64,000 bases of DNA from Paraburkholderia humisilvae (GCF_902859855.1 NZ_CADIKH010000011.1:124001-188000); one strand, 5' to 3'. Shown: positions 43,754-52,904, counted from the stretch's first letter. Made by a program: numbers and translations. The notes: generated by a model from the sequence alone, not told the origin.

Positions 43754-43987
43754 TCAGCCATCGTTGACTCCCTCGAACGGCGATCGCGGCAACGGGTCGC
43801 CGTCGACGAACGCGGTGGCGTAACTGATTGCGAACTCGAATGCCGAAATGCGATTGGCGAACGCGCCGAGATCGCCCAGCGAAGTTGCTTCGCCGTCTTC
43901 CTCGAGTATGCAGGCGCGAGCCAGGAATACGTTGCCGTGCCGGACGGCGGACGGCTGAATTGCCGCACCGTGATGATAGAAAATCAC
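43754..43987 (-). CDS. Small conserved-looking protein of unknown function
   Basis: A 77-residue acidic protein starting with GTG 43987, preceded by GGGGGGAAATC. It reads like a genuine protein: RHGNVFLARACILEEDGEAT, SLGDLGAFANRISAFEFAIS and ATAFVDGDPLPRSPFE. It has no membrane segment or known motif. The pattern recalls small Burkholderia proteins of about 75 residues lying beside cold-shock or stress genes, but I cannot name a family. It is divergent from the small genes at 44094-44641. Confidence 0.55.
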   Translation of the reverse strand: MIFYHHGAAIQPSAVRHGNVFLARACILEEDGEATSLGDLGAFANRISAFEFAISYATAFVDGDPLPRSPFEGVNDG

Positions 43988-44093
43988 GTTGATTTCCCCC
44001 CGGGGACTTGCCCCGGCACAGTGTACTGCGACAAAAGTGTCAGCGATAAGGCATCAAGGCTTTTCTCGCGGACTGTTCGATGCGGAACGTCAC

Positions 44094-44471
44094 ATGAGTC
44101 AGAAAGTGTCACGACGGTCGTCTCTGGACGAAATTGCCGCATGGATTATTTTGCGCTGCCTGTTTGTTCTCTTCGTGCTCGCGGGCCGCTCGCCTGCATC
44201 AATTGCTGCGATGTACTATGCTGCATTGCAGCAGCATCAGTTGCCTGCTCAGGCACCCATGCGAATGGTCCAGGTGGCGAGCGCTTTTGCTCTGACCGCG
44301 TATGCAATGATTGCCCACTTGGGAGGTCAAGGATGTTCGATGCTGAGATCGCGACCACTCTCCTTAACCGTTGGGAACGCATGCCGAGAACCGACGGCGT
44401 TTCAGCGCTTGAACTGCTGCGCGAAGGGAAACTGGCTTTCAGTCACCATCGCTACACCGCCGCACGCGTGA
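44094..44471 (+). CDS. Doubtful small membrane protein overlapping the next gene
   Basis: The frame from ATG 44094 encodes 125 residues. The first 80 look plausible: a helix at IAAWIILRCLFVLFVLAG and an amphipathic segment QAPMRMVQVASAFALTAYAM. The last 45 lie over the better-supported gene at 44333 and read as out-of-frame sequence. It may be real with an unusual 139-base overlap, a real gene that has lost its proper stop, or chance. Confidence 0.35.
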   Translation: MSQKVSRRSSLDEIAAWIILRCLFVLFVLAGRSPASIAAMYYAALQQHQLPAQAPMRMVQVASAFALTAYAMIAHLGGQGCSMLRSRPLSLTVGNACREPTAFQRLNCCAKGNWLSVTIATPPHA

Positions 44472-44641
44472 ACGACACTTGCGACAGTGGTGCGTTCGAC
44501 ATCGAACTGCTGACGTTCGACGATGGCTCGACCGCCTTGCGCCTGTCGGCGGCCGCACAGCTCGCTGCGTGGTCACGCTGGGTCGCGATCGACCCGGTTA
44601 CCGACGAAACTCAAGTCTCCCGATCCGAAATTGATCTGTAG
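44333..44641 (+). CDS. Small soluble protein of unknown function
   Basis: A 102-residue protein from ATG 44333, which has GGGAGGTCAAGG directly upstream, a very strong ribosome site. It contains TTLLNRWERMPRTDGVSALE, LLREGKLAFSHHRYTAARVN and FDIELLTFDDGSTALRLSAA. It has no membrane segment and no recognised motif. The open frame extends upstream to 43646 but the upstream part is Cys-rich junk sequence. Its good start contrasts with the overlapping frame at 44094. Confidence 0.55.
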   Translation: MFDAEIATTLLNRWERMPRTDGVSALELLREGKLAFSHHRYTAARVNDTCDSGAFDIELLTFDDGSTALRLSAAAQLAAWSRWVAIDPVTDETQVSRSEIDL

Positions 44642-44755
44642 AGTTGAATATCGGCAGTCGTGTTCACCGATGGCGCGTCGTACGGGCAAGTGCCATAAAA
44701 ACGTCATGTGCGGGGGCTAGTTTCAACAAATCGTGCCACTTTCGCGAGATCGCTT

Positions 44756-45787
44756 ATGAAATTCATTCTGACGATATTCGCGGGTATCGGATTGGCGCTC
44801 GCTGCGCAGACCGCAACGGCAGTCGACATCACCGGCGCAGGAAGCACCTTTGCCGCCCCGATCTATACGAAATGGGCCGATGCCTATCAGAAAAGCGGCG
44901 GCGGGCGCGTCAATTACCAAGGCATAGGCTCGTCCGGCGGCATCAAGCAGATTCTTGCCGGCACCGTGGACTTTGCCGGCTCCGATGCGCCGCTCAAGGA
45001 CGATCAACTCGCGAAGGACGGACTGTTCCAGTTTCCGACCGTGGTGGGCGGTGTCGTGCCTGTCGTCAGTATCCCGGGCATCAAGCCCGGCGAACTGACC
45101 CTCTCCGGCCCGGTGCTCGCGAATATCTATCTCGGCAAGATCACGCAGTGGAATGATCCAGCAATTGCCGCGCTCAATCCGAACATCAAGCTGCCGGACC
45201 TTGCGATCGCCGTGGTCAGACGGGCGGATGGTTCAGGGACCAGCTTTATCTGGACGCACTATCTGTCTCAGGTGAGCGCCGACTGGAAGAGCAAGGTCGG
45301 CGAAGGCACAACCGTCAGTTGGCCTACCGGAACGGGCGGTAAGGGCAACGACGGGGTTGCGGCCTTTGTGCAACGATTGCCCGGCGCGATCGGATACGTC
45401 GAATGGGCGTATGTGAAGCAGAACAAGATGGCGTACACCGCACTCAAGAACGCCGCTGGAACGGTCGTGCAGCCGACGACAGAGTCATTTAAAGCGGCCG
45501 CCGCGAGCGCGGACTGGTCCAAAACGTTCTATCAGATTCTCACGAATGAACCCGGCAAGGATGCGTGGCCGGTTGTTGGCGCAACATTCGTGCTCATGCA
45601 TACGACACAGGCCAACGCGGACAAAGGGCGCGAGACGCTCAAGTTTTTTGACTGGGCCTTTCGCAACGGCGGACCGGCTGCCGAGCAACTCGACTACATC
45701 ACGTTACCTGACACAGTGACTTCAGAAATTCGCACGCAATGGAAGGCCAGGATCAAGGATGCGACAGGCAAGCCACTCGCGCCTTGA
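44756..45787 (+). CDS. pstS: Phosphate ABC transporter substrate-binding protein PstS (orphan copy)
   Basis: A 343-residue periplasmic phosphate-binding protein. After a signal peptide ([19 protein letters not shown]) the mature part begins [20 protein letters not shown], the PstS signature. The phosphate-binding residues lie in [22 protein letters not shown] and [18 protein letters not shown]. No pstC, pstA, pstB or phoU gene is near, so it may feed the transporter encoded elsewhere or work in phosphate sensing. ATG 44756 is chosen because the signal peptide starts there. A second PstS lies at 54959-55987. Confidence 0.93.
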   Translation: MKFILTIFAGIGLALAAQTATAVDITGAGSTFAAPIYTKWADAYQKSGGGRVNYQGIGSSGGIKQILAGTVDFAGSDAPLKDDQLAKDGLFQFPTVVGGVVPVVSIPGIKPGELTLSGPVLANIYLGKITQWNDPAIAALNPNIKLPDLAIAVVRRADGSGTSFIWTHYLSQVSADWKSKVGEGTTVSWPTGTGGKGNDGVAAFVQRLPGAIGYVEWAYVKQNKMAYTALKNAAGTVVQPTTESFKAAAASADWSKTFYQILTNEPGKDAWPVVGATFVLMHTTQANADKGRETLKFFDWAFRNGGPAAEQLDYITLPDTVTSEIRTQWKARIKDATGKPLAP

Positions 45788-45807
45788 CCCGCCGTGATCG
45801 CGCAGCG

Positions 45808-46695
45808 TCAAGCCTTTAACGCGTCGATCACCGCCCGCAATCCCGCAGGCTGATGTTTGCGACTGGGAAAATACAAAAAGAGCCCTTCTTCGACAGGACA
45901 CCACTTGTCAAGACAACGTATGAGTCTGCCGTCCTGCAAGCAGGCTGCCGCGCGCTGCTCCCAGACGTACGCGAGGCCGAGTCCGCGTGTCGCGGCATCC
46001 ACCATCAGCTCCTGACTGTCGACGGTGAGCGGGCCGTGCACCTCCACCTGCAGGGTTTCGCCATCTTTCAGGAACTCCCATTGAAGGATCGTGCCGCTCG
46101 GAAACGCGTAACGGATACAGACATGATTTTGCAGGTCGTGAGGCGTCACGGGAGCGGCTTTCTTTTCGAAGTACGCGGGCGAACCGACGACGGCAAAGCG
46201 CAGATTCGACCGGATGCGCACGGCAACCATATCCTGTGACAGTCGTTCGCCAAAGCGAATACCTGCGTCAAAACCCTCTTCCACGATATCGACGCGCCGG
46301 TCGGTCGCCACGATCTCCAGGCGGAGGCCGGGATTTGCTTTCAGTAAAGTTTCAATCGCGTCGCCGAGCACGTACAACCCGATGGAATTCGGCACGTTCA
46401 GACGGACCGTGCCGAACGGCGTATCGCGCCACGAATTCAGCTCATCGACAGCCGCACGGATGTCCGTTAGCGCTGGGCCCAATTTCGCGAAAAGCATTTG
46501 CCCTGCTTCAGTGAGGGAAACGTTGCGTGTGGTCCGATGAAAGAGGCGCACGCCGACGCGCCCTTCGAGTTCACGTATCGCGTGACTCATCGCGGAGGCG
46601 GATGTGCCGCGCTCAACGGCAGCCTTGCGGAAGCTGCGATGGGTCGCGACGGCCGCGAAAGCGGCCAGCTCCGACAGCTCACTGTTTTCGATCAT
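45808..46695 (-). CDS. LysR family transcriptional regulator
   Basis: A 295-residue regulator. The N-terminal winged HTH reads ELAAFAAVATHRSFRKAAVE and RGTSASAMSHAIRELEGRVG, then VRLFHRTTRNVSLTEAG. The C-terminal effector domain has the two-lobe periplasmic-binding-protein-like layout (DAIETLLKANPGLRLEIVAT, GFDAGIRFGE). It is of the group that often controls an adjacent oxidoreductase and is divergent from the quinone oxidoreductase gene at 46801. The frame runs back to 46941. ATG 46695 is preferred on homology; ATG 46734 is possible. Confidence 0.9.
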   Translation of the reverse strand: MIENSELSELAAFAAVATHRSFRKAAVERGTSASAMSHAIRELEGRVGVRLFHRTTRNVSLTEAGQMLFAKLGPALTDIRAAVDELNSWRDTPFGTVRLNVPNSIGLYVLGDAIETLLKANPGLRLEIVATDRRVDIVEEGFDAGIRFGERLSQDMVAVRIRSNLRFAVVGSPAYFEKKAAPVTPHDLQNHVCIRYAFPSGTILQWEFLKDGETLQVEVHGPLTVDSQELMVDAATRGLGLAYVWEQRAAACLQDGRLIRCLDKWCPVEEGLFLYFPSRKHQPAGLRAVIDALKA

Positions 46696-46800
46696 TGATG
46701 AATCTGGCTCAGTACCGAGTTCATGATTAACCATCTTATCTGATCGGTCGATCGCGTCCAGAATGTTTGCCATCCAACGCCTGATTCGGGAACCACTGCC

Positions 46801-47790
46801 ATGCGAGCACTTATCCTCGATACCTATGACAACGGCCGCTTTCGCGATGCGAATATCGAAGCGCGGTCCGCCGCAAACGGCGAACTGCAGATTCGCGTCC
46901 ATGCAAGCGGCGTCAATCCAATTGACTACAAGATTCGCCAAGGCAAGGCACCGTTCGCTGCGCCGGCGCTGCCGGCTGTGCTGGGCACGGACGTCGCCGG
47001 CGTGGTCACCGAGGTGGGCGCCGGGGTGAAAGGGTTTGCGGTGGGCGACGAAGTCTACGGTCTTGCCGGCGGTGTGCGTGGATTGCCGGGCTCACTCGCG
47101 GAGTTCATGACGGTCGACGCCGCTTTCATCGCGAAGAAGCCCGCGAATCTGACGATGCGCGAGGCTGCGGCGCTGCCGCTTGTCGCGCTCACCGCATGGG
47201 AAGGTCTGGTCGATCGTGCGAATCTGAATCCGGGGCAGACGGTCCTGGTGCAGGGCGGCGCTGGCGGCGTGGGTCACGTTGTCGTGCAGATCGCGAAGGC
47301 GCTCGGAGCCGACGTCTACGCAACGGCCAGCACGAAAAAACTGGACCTGGTGCGCGCGCTTGGCGCAACGCCGATCGACTACACGAACACGACCATCGAG
47401 CAATATATCCAGAAGTACACCAACGGGAAGGGCTTCGACATTGTGTACGACACCGTTGGTGGCGACACGCTCGAAGCGTCGCTGGGCGCGACATGTGCGT
47501 ATGGTCACGTCGTTAGTTGTGCCGCGTATGAAAACCACAATCTGGCGATCTCTTCATTCCGCTGCGCGGATATCAGTGGCGTGTTTGTCCTGTACCCGAT
47601 GTTAAGCGGCGAGCGCCATGCGCATCATGGGGCGATTCTGCGTGAAATCGCGCAACTAGCCGAAGCCGGCAAAGTCCGCCCGGTCTTGGACTCGCGCCGT
47701 TTCACATTCGACACGGCGATGGACGCGCATCGCGCCGTCGAAACCGGCGCGAACATAAAGGTTGTGATCGACGTGGTAACGAACGCTTGA
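46801..47790 (+). CDS. Zinc-independent quinone oxidoreductase, MDR family
   Basis: A 329-residue medium-chain reductase. The N-terminal GroES-like domain has ASGVNPIDYKIRQGKAPF and PAVLGTDVAGVVTEVGAG. The Rossmann part has VLVQGGAGGVGHVVVQIAKA, the AxxGxG nucleotide motif of the QOR subgroup. Zinc-ligand Cys residues of alcohol dehydrogenases are missing, so it probably reduces quinones or enones with NADPH. It is divergent from the LysR gene, and the RidA gene follows 40 bases later in the same operon. Confidence 0.9.
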   Translation: MRALILDTYDNGRFRDANIEARSAANGELQIRVHASGVNPIDYKIRQGKAPFAAPALPAVLGTDVAGVVTEVGAGVKGFAVGDEVYGLAGGVRGLPGSLAEFMTVDAAFIAKKPANLTMREAAALPLVALTAWEGLVDRANLNPGQTVLVQGGAGGVGHVVVQIAKALGADVYATASTKKLDLVRALGATPIDYTNTTIEQYIQKYTNGKGFDIVYDTVGGDTLEASLGATCAYGHVVSCAAYENHNLAISSFRCADISGVFVLYPMLSGERHAHHGAILREIAQLAEAGKVRPVLDSRRFTFDTAMDAHRAVETGANIKVVIDVVTNA

Positions 47791-47830
47791 GTGCCGCCGA
47801 CGATATTCCTGCTACGAAAGGAGAATTAGC

Positions 47831-48238
47831 ATGCCGAAGGAATACATCAACCCGCCGGGCCTTTCGAAGAGCGGGTACTACACGCGCATTCTCAGCATCA
47901 CCCGGCCCTCGAAGCTGATCTATATCGCGGGCCAGGTTCCGTCTGACGAGAACGGCAAGCCCGTACATGTCGGGGACATCCGGTCTCAATTCATCGCCGT
48001 GCTCGATGCGCTGACCGTCCAGTTGCAGGCTGCCGGAGCGACGTGGGATGACGTCGTGTTCCGGCGCGCGTACGCCGTCGACGTTCCCGCTTTCGTCGAG
48101 CACTGTGTTCGGGACGAAACCTTTCCGGCACCCTGGAGTCGCGAACATCCGTCGCCGAGCACCCTGATCGGCGTCACCGCGCTCGCCAACCCGAGCTTCC
48201 TGATTGAGCTTGAAATCGCGGCCGTGATAGGAGATTAA
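47831..48238 (+). CDS. RidA/YjgF family protein
   Basis: A 135-residue protein of the RidA (Rid/YER057c/UK114) superfamily. Features are the opening YINPPGLSKSGYYTRILSIT, SKLIYIAGQVPSDENGKPVH, and the C-terminal SPSTLIGVTALANPSFLIEL. The Arg that defines true RidA enamine deaminases would lie in the sequence before PSF; here the context is GVTALANPSF, with no Arg, so it belongs to another Rid subgroup of unknown activity. AAGGAGAA precedes ATG 47831. It is co-transcribed with the quinone oxidoreductase. Confidence 0.88.
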   Translation: MPKEYINPPGLSKSGYYTRILSITRPSKLIYIAGQVPSDENGKPVHVGDIRSQFIAVLDALTVQLQAAGATWDDVVFRRAYAVDVPAFVEHCVRDETFPAPWSREHPSPSTLIGVTALANPSFLIELEIAAVIGD

Positions 48239-48297
48239 AGGCTGATTAGAGGGTGATTGAAGGCCCACAAGCGACGACCATCATCGGGCACGCCGGG

Positions 48298-49197
48298 TCA
48301 GCCGGTCGATTCCAGTTTCTCGAGCAGCACATCGCGCAGCAAGGCGACGGGCCGCACCAGACGTCCGGGTAGTGCGCCATGGACGAGCCAGATGTTCAGC
48401 ACGTTTTTGAAGTCGGTCGCCTCGATGAGCTGCAATGACGCGCGATTCGGGCTGCGCTCCAGCACCTCCGGCGTCGTGAGCCCGACGCCGAGACCGCGCG
48501 CGACCAGCGAAAGCTGCAGGTCCGACCCGAACGCCTCGACCGCGACGTTCAGCGACAACCCGGCCGTCGACATCGCGCGACTCAGCGTCGAACGCATTCC
48601 ACAGCCGTCCTGGTTCAATACCCATGGATAGCCGGAAAGTTCGGCGAGCGTCTTCGGCTGGTCAGTCAAACCGAACGAGCGCGGCGCGACGATGATCGTC
48701 GGCTTGCAGCCGAGCAGTGTCGTAATCAGCGTGTCGGGCAACGGAATGCTGGCCGGCATCAGCACAACGGCCATATCCAGCGCGGTGCGCTCGACGTTCT
48801 CGAGCAGGCCGGGTGACCAGCCCGCCGTTACGCGCAATGTCAGCTTCGGAAACGCGCTGCGCAAACGATCGATAGGGTGCTCCAGCGCCAGATCTGACAG
48901 GAATGGCGGCACGCCGATTTTCATCTCGCCGGTCGGCTCGCTGTCGGGCGAAGCGACTGCCATCAGATCTTCGACCGCGCGCAACACGTTGCGCGCGAGG
49001 CTGTAAACCTCGTTGCCCGCCGCTGTCGGCTTGAGCGGCTTGCTCTGGCGGTCCAGCAACTCGGTGCCGAGGATCGTTTCGAGGTTTTGCACGCGGCGCG
49101 TGAGCCCGGGCTGCGTGAGAAAGAGCCTTTCTGCCGCCCGGATCATCGATCCGCTTTCGACCACTGCTACAAAAGCCTGCAAGTCTCGCGTGTTCAA
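48298..49197 (-). CDS. LysR family transcriptional regulator
   Basis: A 299-residue regulator. The N-terminal HTH is DLQAFVAVVESGSMIRAAER, LFLTQPGLTRRVQNLETILG, TELLDRQSKPLKPTAAG. The effector domain continues with GVPPFLSDLALEHPIDRLRS and SPGLLENVERTALDMAVVLM. The start is read as TTG 49197, preceded by GCGAGGTTG. It is divergent from the MFS gene at 49294, its most likely target. It differs clearly from the LysR gene at 45808. Confidence 0.9.
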   Translation of the reverse strand: MNTRDLQAFVAVVESGSMIRAAERLFLTQPGLTRRVQNLETILGTELLDRQSKPLKPTAAGNEVYSLARNVLRAVEDLMAVASPDSEPTGEMKIGVPPFLSDLALEHPIDRLRSAFPKLTLRVTAGWSPGLLENVERTALDMAVVLMPASIPLPDTLITTLLGCKPTIIVAPRSFGLTDQPKTLAELSGYPWVLNQDGCGMRSTLSRAMSTAGLSLNVAVEAFGSDLQLSLVARGLGVGLTTPEVLERSPNRASLQLIEATDFKNVLNIWLVHGALPGRLVRPVALLRDVLLEKLESTG

Positions 49198-49293
49198 AAC
49201 AACCTCGCATAAACATTATCACGATATTTCAATTGTGGCATAACGTCGGTGTCCCTACGATAGTCCGGCCAACTGTCAACCGGAGCAGGAACG

Positions 49294-50580
49294 ATGAATC
49301 GAGCCGCCGATCCCCGCGCACAGGCCTTGCCGCTTCCGCCTTCCACGCTCACCCACGATGCGACACCCGGCACTGGCCTGACCGCTTCGCTCACGTTGTT
49401 TTTTGCTGCTGCGGTCGGTGTGATCGTCGTGAACCTGTCGGCGGCGCAGCCGTTGACGGGCCCGATCAGCCGTTCGCTGAAGCTGCCGCCCGAGCTTGCC
49501 GGGTTGATCGCGATGCTGCCGCAACTTGGCTACGCGGCAGGTCTTCTTCTGCTCGTGCCGCTGTGCGATCTGATCGAGAACCGCCGGCTGATCGTTCGGA
49601 CGTTGATCTGTTGCGCGCTGTTTCTCGGTGTTTCGGCGCTCGCGCAGCAGGGGTGGCTTTTCCTCGCGTCGGTGTTGCTCGCGGGCGCGACGTCCAGTGT
49701 GATCCAGATGCTCGTTCCGATGGCGGCGTCGATGGCGCCGGAACACCGGCGCGGGCGCGCGGTCGGCAACGTGATGAGCGGTCTGATGCTCGGGATTCTG
49801 CTGTCTCGCCCGCTCGCAAGCCTCGTTGCCGGAACATTGGGCTGGCGGGCGCTTTATGGCATCGAGGCGGGCGCCGACGCATTGCTTGCGGTCGTTCTAT
49901 CGATTCAATTGCCGGCACGCAGACCGCGTGGGACCGCGCGTTATCCGCAGTTGCTGCGTTCGTTGTGGACGCTATTACGCACGGAGCGCGTGCTGCAACG
50001 TCGCGCCGCGCTGGCGGCGCTTGCACTTGGCGCATTCAGCGCGTTCTGGACCACGATTGCATTGCGGCTGGCGCAACCGCCGTTTCTGCTCGGCATGCGC
50101 GGCATTGCCGCATTTGCGCTTGCGGGTGCGACGGGTGCAATCGTGACACCGCTAGCCGGCTACCTCGGCGATCGCGGCGCCGAGCGCGCGACACAGCTCA
50201 GTGCGCATCTGCTGATGATTGTGGCTGCGCTTGTACTCGGCGTGGCCGGCGCGGGCTGGGGCGGGTTCTCATGTGCGGCGCATCGCGTCCTCGCACTTGC
50301 GCTGCTGGTAGCGGGCGCGGCAGCGCTCGACGCGGGGGTTATCGTCGATCAGACGCTTGGGCGACGCGCGATCAATCTGATCAACCCGGAAACGCGCGGT
50401 CGACTGAATGCGCTATTCGTGGGGATTTTCTTTGTGGGTGGCGCGGTTGGCGCCGTGCTGTCGGGTGTAGCGTGGGCCGTATCCGGATGGAGCAGTGTGT
50501 GCCTGGTCGCGCTGGTGTTTGCAACCGCTGTGCTTCTGTTCGGATTCGTCGATCGCGCCGCATCGCGTGCGGCCTCATGA
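49294..50580 (+). CDS. MFS transporter
   Basis: A 428-residue inner-membrane protein with about 12 membrane segments. The first helix region is LTASLTLFFAAAVGVIVVNL. Loop 2-3 holds LVPLCDLIENRRLIV, a variant of motif A. ASSVIQMLVPMAASMAPEHR follows. It resembles the arabinose-efflux/YdhP-like MFS groups but the substrate is unknown. It is divergent from the LysR gene. An inverted-repeat pair begins right at its stop codon, in front of the LacI gene. Confidence 0.87.
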   Translation: MNRAADPRAQALPLPPSTLTHDATPGTGLTASLTLFFAAAVGVIVVNLSAAQPLTGPISRSLKLPPELAGLIAMLPQLGYAAGLLLLVPLCDLIENRRLIVRTLICCALFLGVSALAQQGWLFLASVLLAGATSSVIQMLVPMAASMAPEHRRGRAVGNVMSGLMLGILLSRPLASLVAGTLGWRALYGIEAGADALLAVVLSIQLPARRPRGTARYPQLLRSLWTLLRTERVLQRRAALAALALGAFSAFWTTIALRLAQPPFLLGMRGIAAFALAGATGAIVTPLAGYLGDRGAERATQLSAHLLMIVAALVLGVAGAGWGGFSCAAHRVLALALLVAGAAALDAGVIVDQTLGRRAINLINPETRGRLNALFVGIFFVGGAVGAVLSGVAWAVSGWSSVCLVALVFATAVLLFGFVDRAASRAAS

Positions 50581-50674
50581 TCAGGACAGAAAACGATTTC
50601 GAACGATAACTAGCTGAAAAAAAGCAAAACAAACGGAATGTATTGAAAAGAAGCGAAATCGTTTTCTATCCTGA
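50581..50674. promoter_or_regulatory. Inverted pair of LacI-type operators before the LacI gene
   Basis: GAAAACGATTTC (50589-50600) and GAAATCGTTTTC (50655-50666) are reverse complements. The matching extends outward, so about 20 bases on each side (from CAGGAC at 50582 and to ATCCTG at 50673) pair with a single mismatch. A related ATCGTTTTC lies at 50723-50731. The 12-base cores have the central CG of LacI-family operators. Confidence 0.7.
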
Positions 50675-50766
50675 TAGTACGTTTGATTCTGAATGCGGTT
50701 GGGTGCGTCGTAAAATGGCGACCATCGTTTTCGACGCCTGATCCAGCGGAACAGAGAAAAGCCCGA

Positions 50767-51843
50767 ATGAACATTCAGGAATTTGCAGCAACCCTCAAGC
50801 TTTCTGTCAGCACCGTGTCGAAAGCGCTCAATGGCCGGGAAGACGTTAGCCCCGCGACCCGCAAGCGCGTACTGGAAGCAGCGGAGCGCCTCGGCTTTTC
50901 TCCCGATCCGGCGGCTCGCCGCTTGCGCCGCCAATCGGCCGACACGATCGCGTTCGTCGTGTCGCCCCCGCAAACATCATTCGCTCACCCATTCTTTCTG
51001 GACATGCTGGTGGGCGTGAACGACGCGATGGATAACACCGACTTTCAGGTCATCATTGCATCCGCACGAACCGTGGAGGCGGAACTCGACGTATTCAAGC
51101 GCCTTATCGAACGTCAGCGCGTCGATGCGCTGCTGTTCGGGCGCACGCGCCGGCAGGACGAGCGCATTGCGTATCTGCTCGAGCGTGATATTCCGTTTGT
51201 TGCGTTCGGCAGAAGCGAGACGTCCAGTGAGTTTCCTTATGTCGATATCGACCATCGCGTCGTGGGGCGCTCTGGCTGCGGGCGATTTATCGCACTGGGC
51301 CACCGCCGGATCGCGCTCGTTCACGCGCCCGAGTACCTGATGTTCAGCTACCTCGAGCGGCGCGGTTATGAAGAAGCGTTGCGTGCCGCAGGGATCGCAT
51401 TCGACCGCAATCTCTGTATCGAAACGGCGATATCCGAAGAAGGCGGAGCCGACGCGGCCCGCCGGCTGCTTGCCCTGCCGGACCCGCCGACGGCCATCGT
51501 ATGCGGACACGATCTGCTCGCGATGGGCGTAATGCGCGGTATCACGGAAACCGGGCGAGTGCCCGGCCGTGATGTCGGTGTGATCGGAGGAGACAATCAT
51601 CCGATCGGGCGCTACGTGCAGCCTGCGCTGACCACCTTTTCAGCGGAGACCTACCGCGCCGGCACGCGCATGGCGGGTATGCTGCTCGAGCGGCTCGCGG
51701 GCACGCCGCCGCAACAGCTGCAGGAGATCTGGGAACCGGAACTGATCGTCCGTGCTTCGGACGGCCCGCATCGGGCGTCGGGCCCGAGTGCCGCGCAGAG
51801 CAAACCGAAGGCGCCCAAGCGGTCGCGCGCCGTTCGAGCGTAA
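50767..51843 (+). CDS. LacI family transcriptional regulator
   Basis: A 358-residue repressor. The N-terminal HTH reads LKLSVSTVSKALNGREDVSP, and a hinge helix (AARRLRRQ) follows. The periplasmic-binding-protein-like core has FFLDMLVGVNDAMDNTDFQV, RVDALLFGRTRRQDERI and PPTAIVCGHDLLAMGVMRGI. It should bind a sugar effector and its own upstream operators. The adjacent convergent dehydrogenase gene (Gfo/Idh/MocA) is a possible target. ATG 50767 is chosen because homology begins there. The Lys/Pro/Ala-rich tail of about 25 residues is extra. Confidence 0.9.
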   Translation: MNIQEFAATLKLSVSTVSKALNGREDVSPATRKRVLEAAERLGFSPDPAARRLRRQSADTIAFVVSPPQTSFAHPFFLDMLVGVNDAMDNTDFQVIIASARTVEAELDVFKRLIERQRVDALLFGRTRRQDERIAYLLERDIPFVAFGRSETSSEFPYVDIDHRVVGRSGCGRFIALGHRRIALVHAPEYLMFSYLERRGYEEALRAAGIAFDRNLCIETAISEEGGADAARRLLALPDPPTAIVCGHDLLAMGVMRGITETGRVPGRDVGVIGGDNHPIGRYVQPALTTFSAETYRAGTRMAGMLLERLAGTPPQQLQEIWEPELIVRASDGPHRASGPSAAQSKPKAPKRSRAVRA

Positions 51844-51890
51844 GCGATACGGAAGACCCGGTCCGGTCCGGCTTCTGAACAGCCGCAGGT

Positions 51891-52904
51891 TTATCGCTCG
51901 GACACGGTGACCCAGCCGCCCGATTGCGCTGAGCGAAACACGGCATCGATCATTCGCATATTGGTGCGCGTGTCTTCCAGCGGAATAGCCTGCTGGCCGC
52001 CGCTCAGGATCGCTGCTGCGAACACGGTGGCCGCGATACCGTATTGATCACACACCGGCACCTCGAGCCAGCGTTCCGTGTCGACTCCCGCGCGCGTGCG
52101 TTCGCTCACGAGTAACCGCGTCGGTCGATCATTCGGCGCATTGAACGGAATTTCGACTTCGATGCGCCCGTTGGTGCCGTGGAATTGCATCCGCTGATAA
52201 GCGTGAATCTGGGTCGAGTAGAAAAAGCTCGCCTGGATGCCGTCGAAATCCATCAATACCGAGCCAAGCCGGTCGACCCCGAACGCAGGGTCACGCTCCA
52301 TGAGCGCGACGACGCGCCGCGGCTCACGTCGAGTGACAAAACGCGAAGTGGTGATCGGATAACAACCGATATCGAGCAGACCGCCGCCGCCTATGTCATT
52401 CTGATTGCGGATATTAAGCGGGTCGATGTTGTAATACGTGAACCCTCCGGATATAGCCCGTAATTCGCCAATCACGCCTTCTTCAATCAACGCGCGCACT
52501 TTCAACCATTGGGGATGCGTGCGGACCATGAAGGCTTCCTGTACATATCGGCCGGTCCTGTCACGCGCGGCCATCAGCCGTTCTGCCTGTTCCTCGTTCA
52601 GCCCGATCGGCTTCTCACACAGTACATGCTTGCCTGCTTCGACGCATTTGATCGTCCATTCCACGTGAAGGTGATTGGGCAATGGGATATAGATCGCGTC
52701 GACTTCCGGGTCGGCGAGGAGCGCTTCATAACTGTCGTATGCGACAGGCAAGCCATACTTAGCCGCGGCTTCCCGTGCCTTCTGCGGATCTCGGGATGCA
52801 ATGCCTTTTACACGGCATTTCGGCGCGTTATTCATCGGCACGACCACCTTGTCATTGATCTTTGCCGACCCCAGCACACCCCAGACAATCACATCTTTCG
52901 CCAT
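51891..52904 (-). CDS. Gfo/Idh/MocA family oxidoreductase
   Basis: A 337-residue sugar/inositol-type dehydrogenase. The N-terminal Rossmann domain has WGVLGSAKINDKVVVPMNNA, GIASRDPQKA and VDAIYIPLPNHLHVEW. The catalytic Lys is in LCEKPIGLN (the EKP motif). The C-terminal domain starts near AISGGFTYYNIDP and has GGGLLDIGCYPI with the conserved Asp and Cys. It oxidises or reduces a sugar or cyclitol with NAD(P). It is convergent with the LacI gene and leftward. Confidence 0.92.
   Translation of the reverse strand: MAKDVIVWGVLGSAKINDKVVVPMNNAPKCRVKGIASRDPQKAREAAAKYGLPVAYDSYEALLADPEVDAIYIPLPNHLHVEWTIKCVEAGKHVLCEKPIGLNEEQAERLMAARDRTGRYVQEAFMVRTHPQWLKVRALIEEGVIGELRAISGGFTYYNIDPLNIRNQNDIGGGGLLDIGCYPITTSRFVTRREPRRVVALMERDPAFGVDRLGSVLMDFDGIQASFFYSTQIHAYQRMQFHGTNGRIEVEIPFNAPNDRPTRLLVSERTRAGVDTERWLEVPVCDQYGIAATVFAAAILSGGQQAIPLEDTRTNMRMIDAVFRSAQSGGWVTVSER

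Noticed and set aside
43646..44332. N-terminal extension of the small gene at 44333
   Set aside because: Cys-rich, no homology pattern, no ribosome site at 43646, and it overlaps the minus-strand gene at 43754.
49233..50609. 458-codon plus-strand frame overlapping the MFS gene in another frame
   Set aside because: Arg/Cys-rich with no motifs; the MFS frame has membrane segments and a ribosome site.
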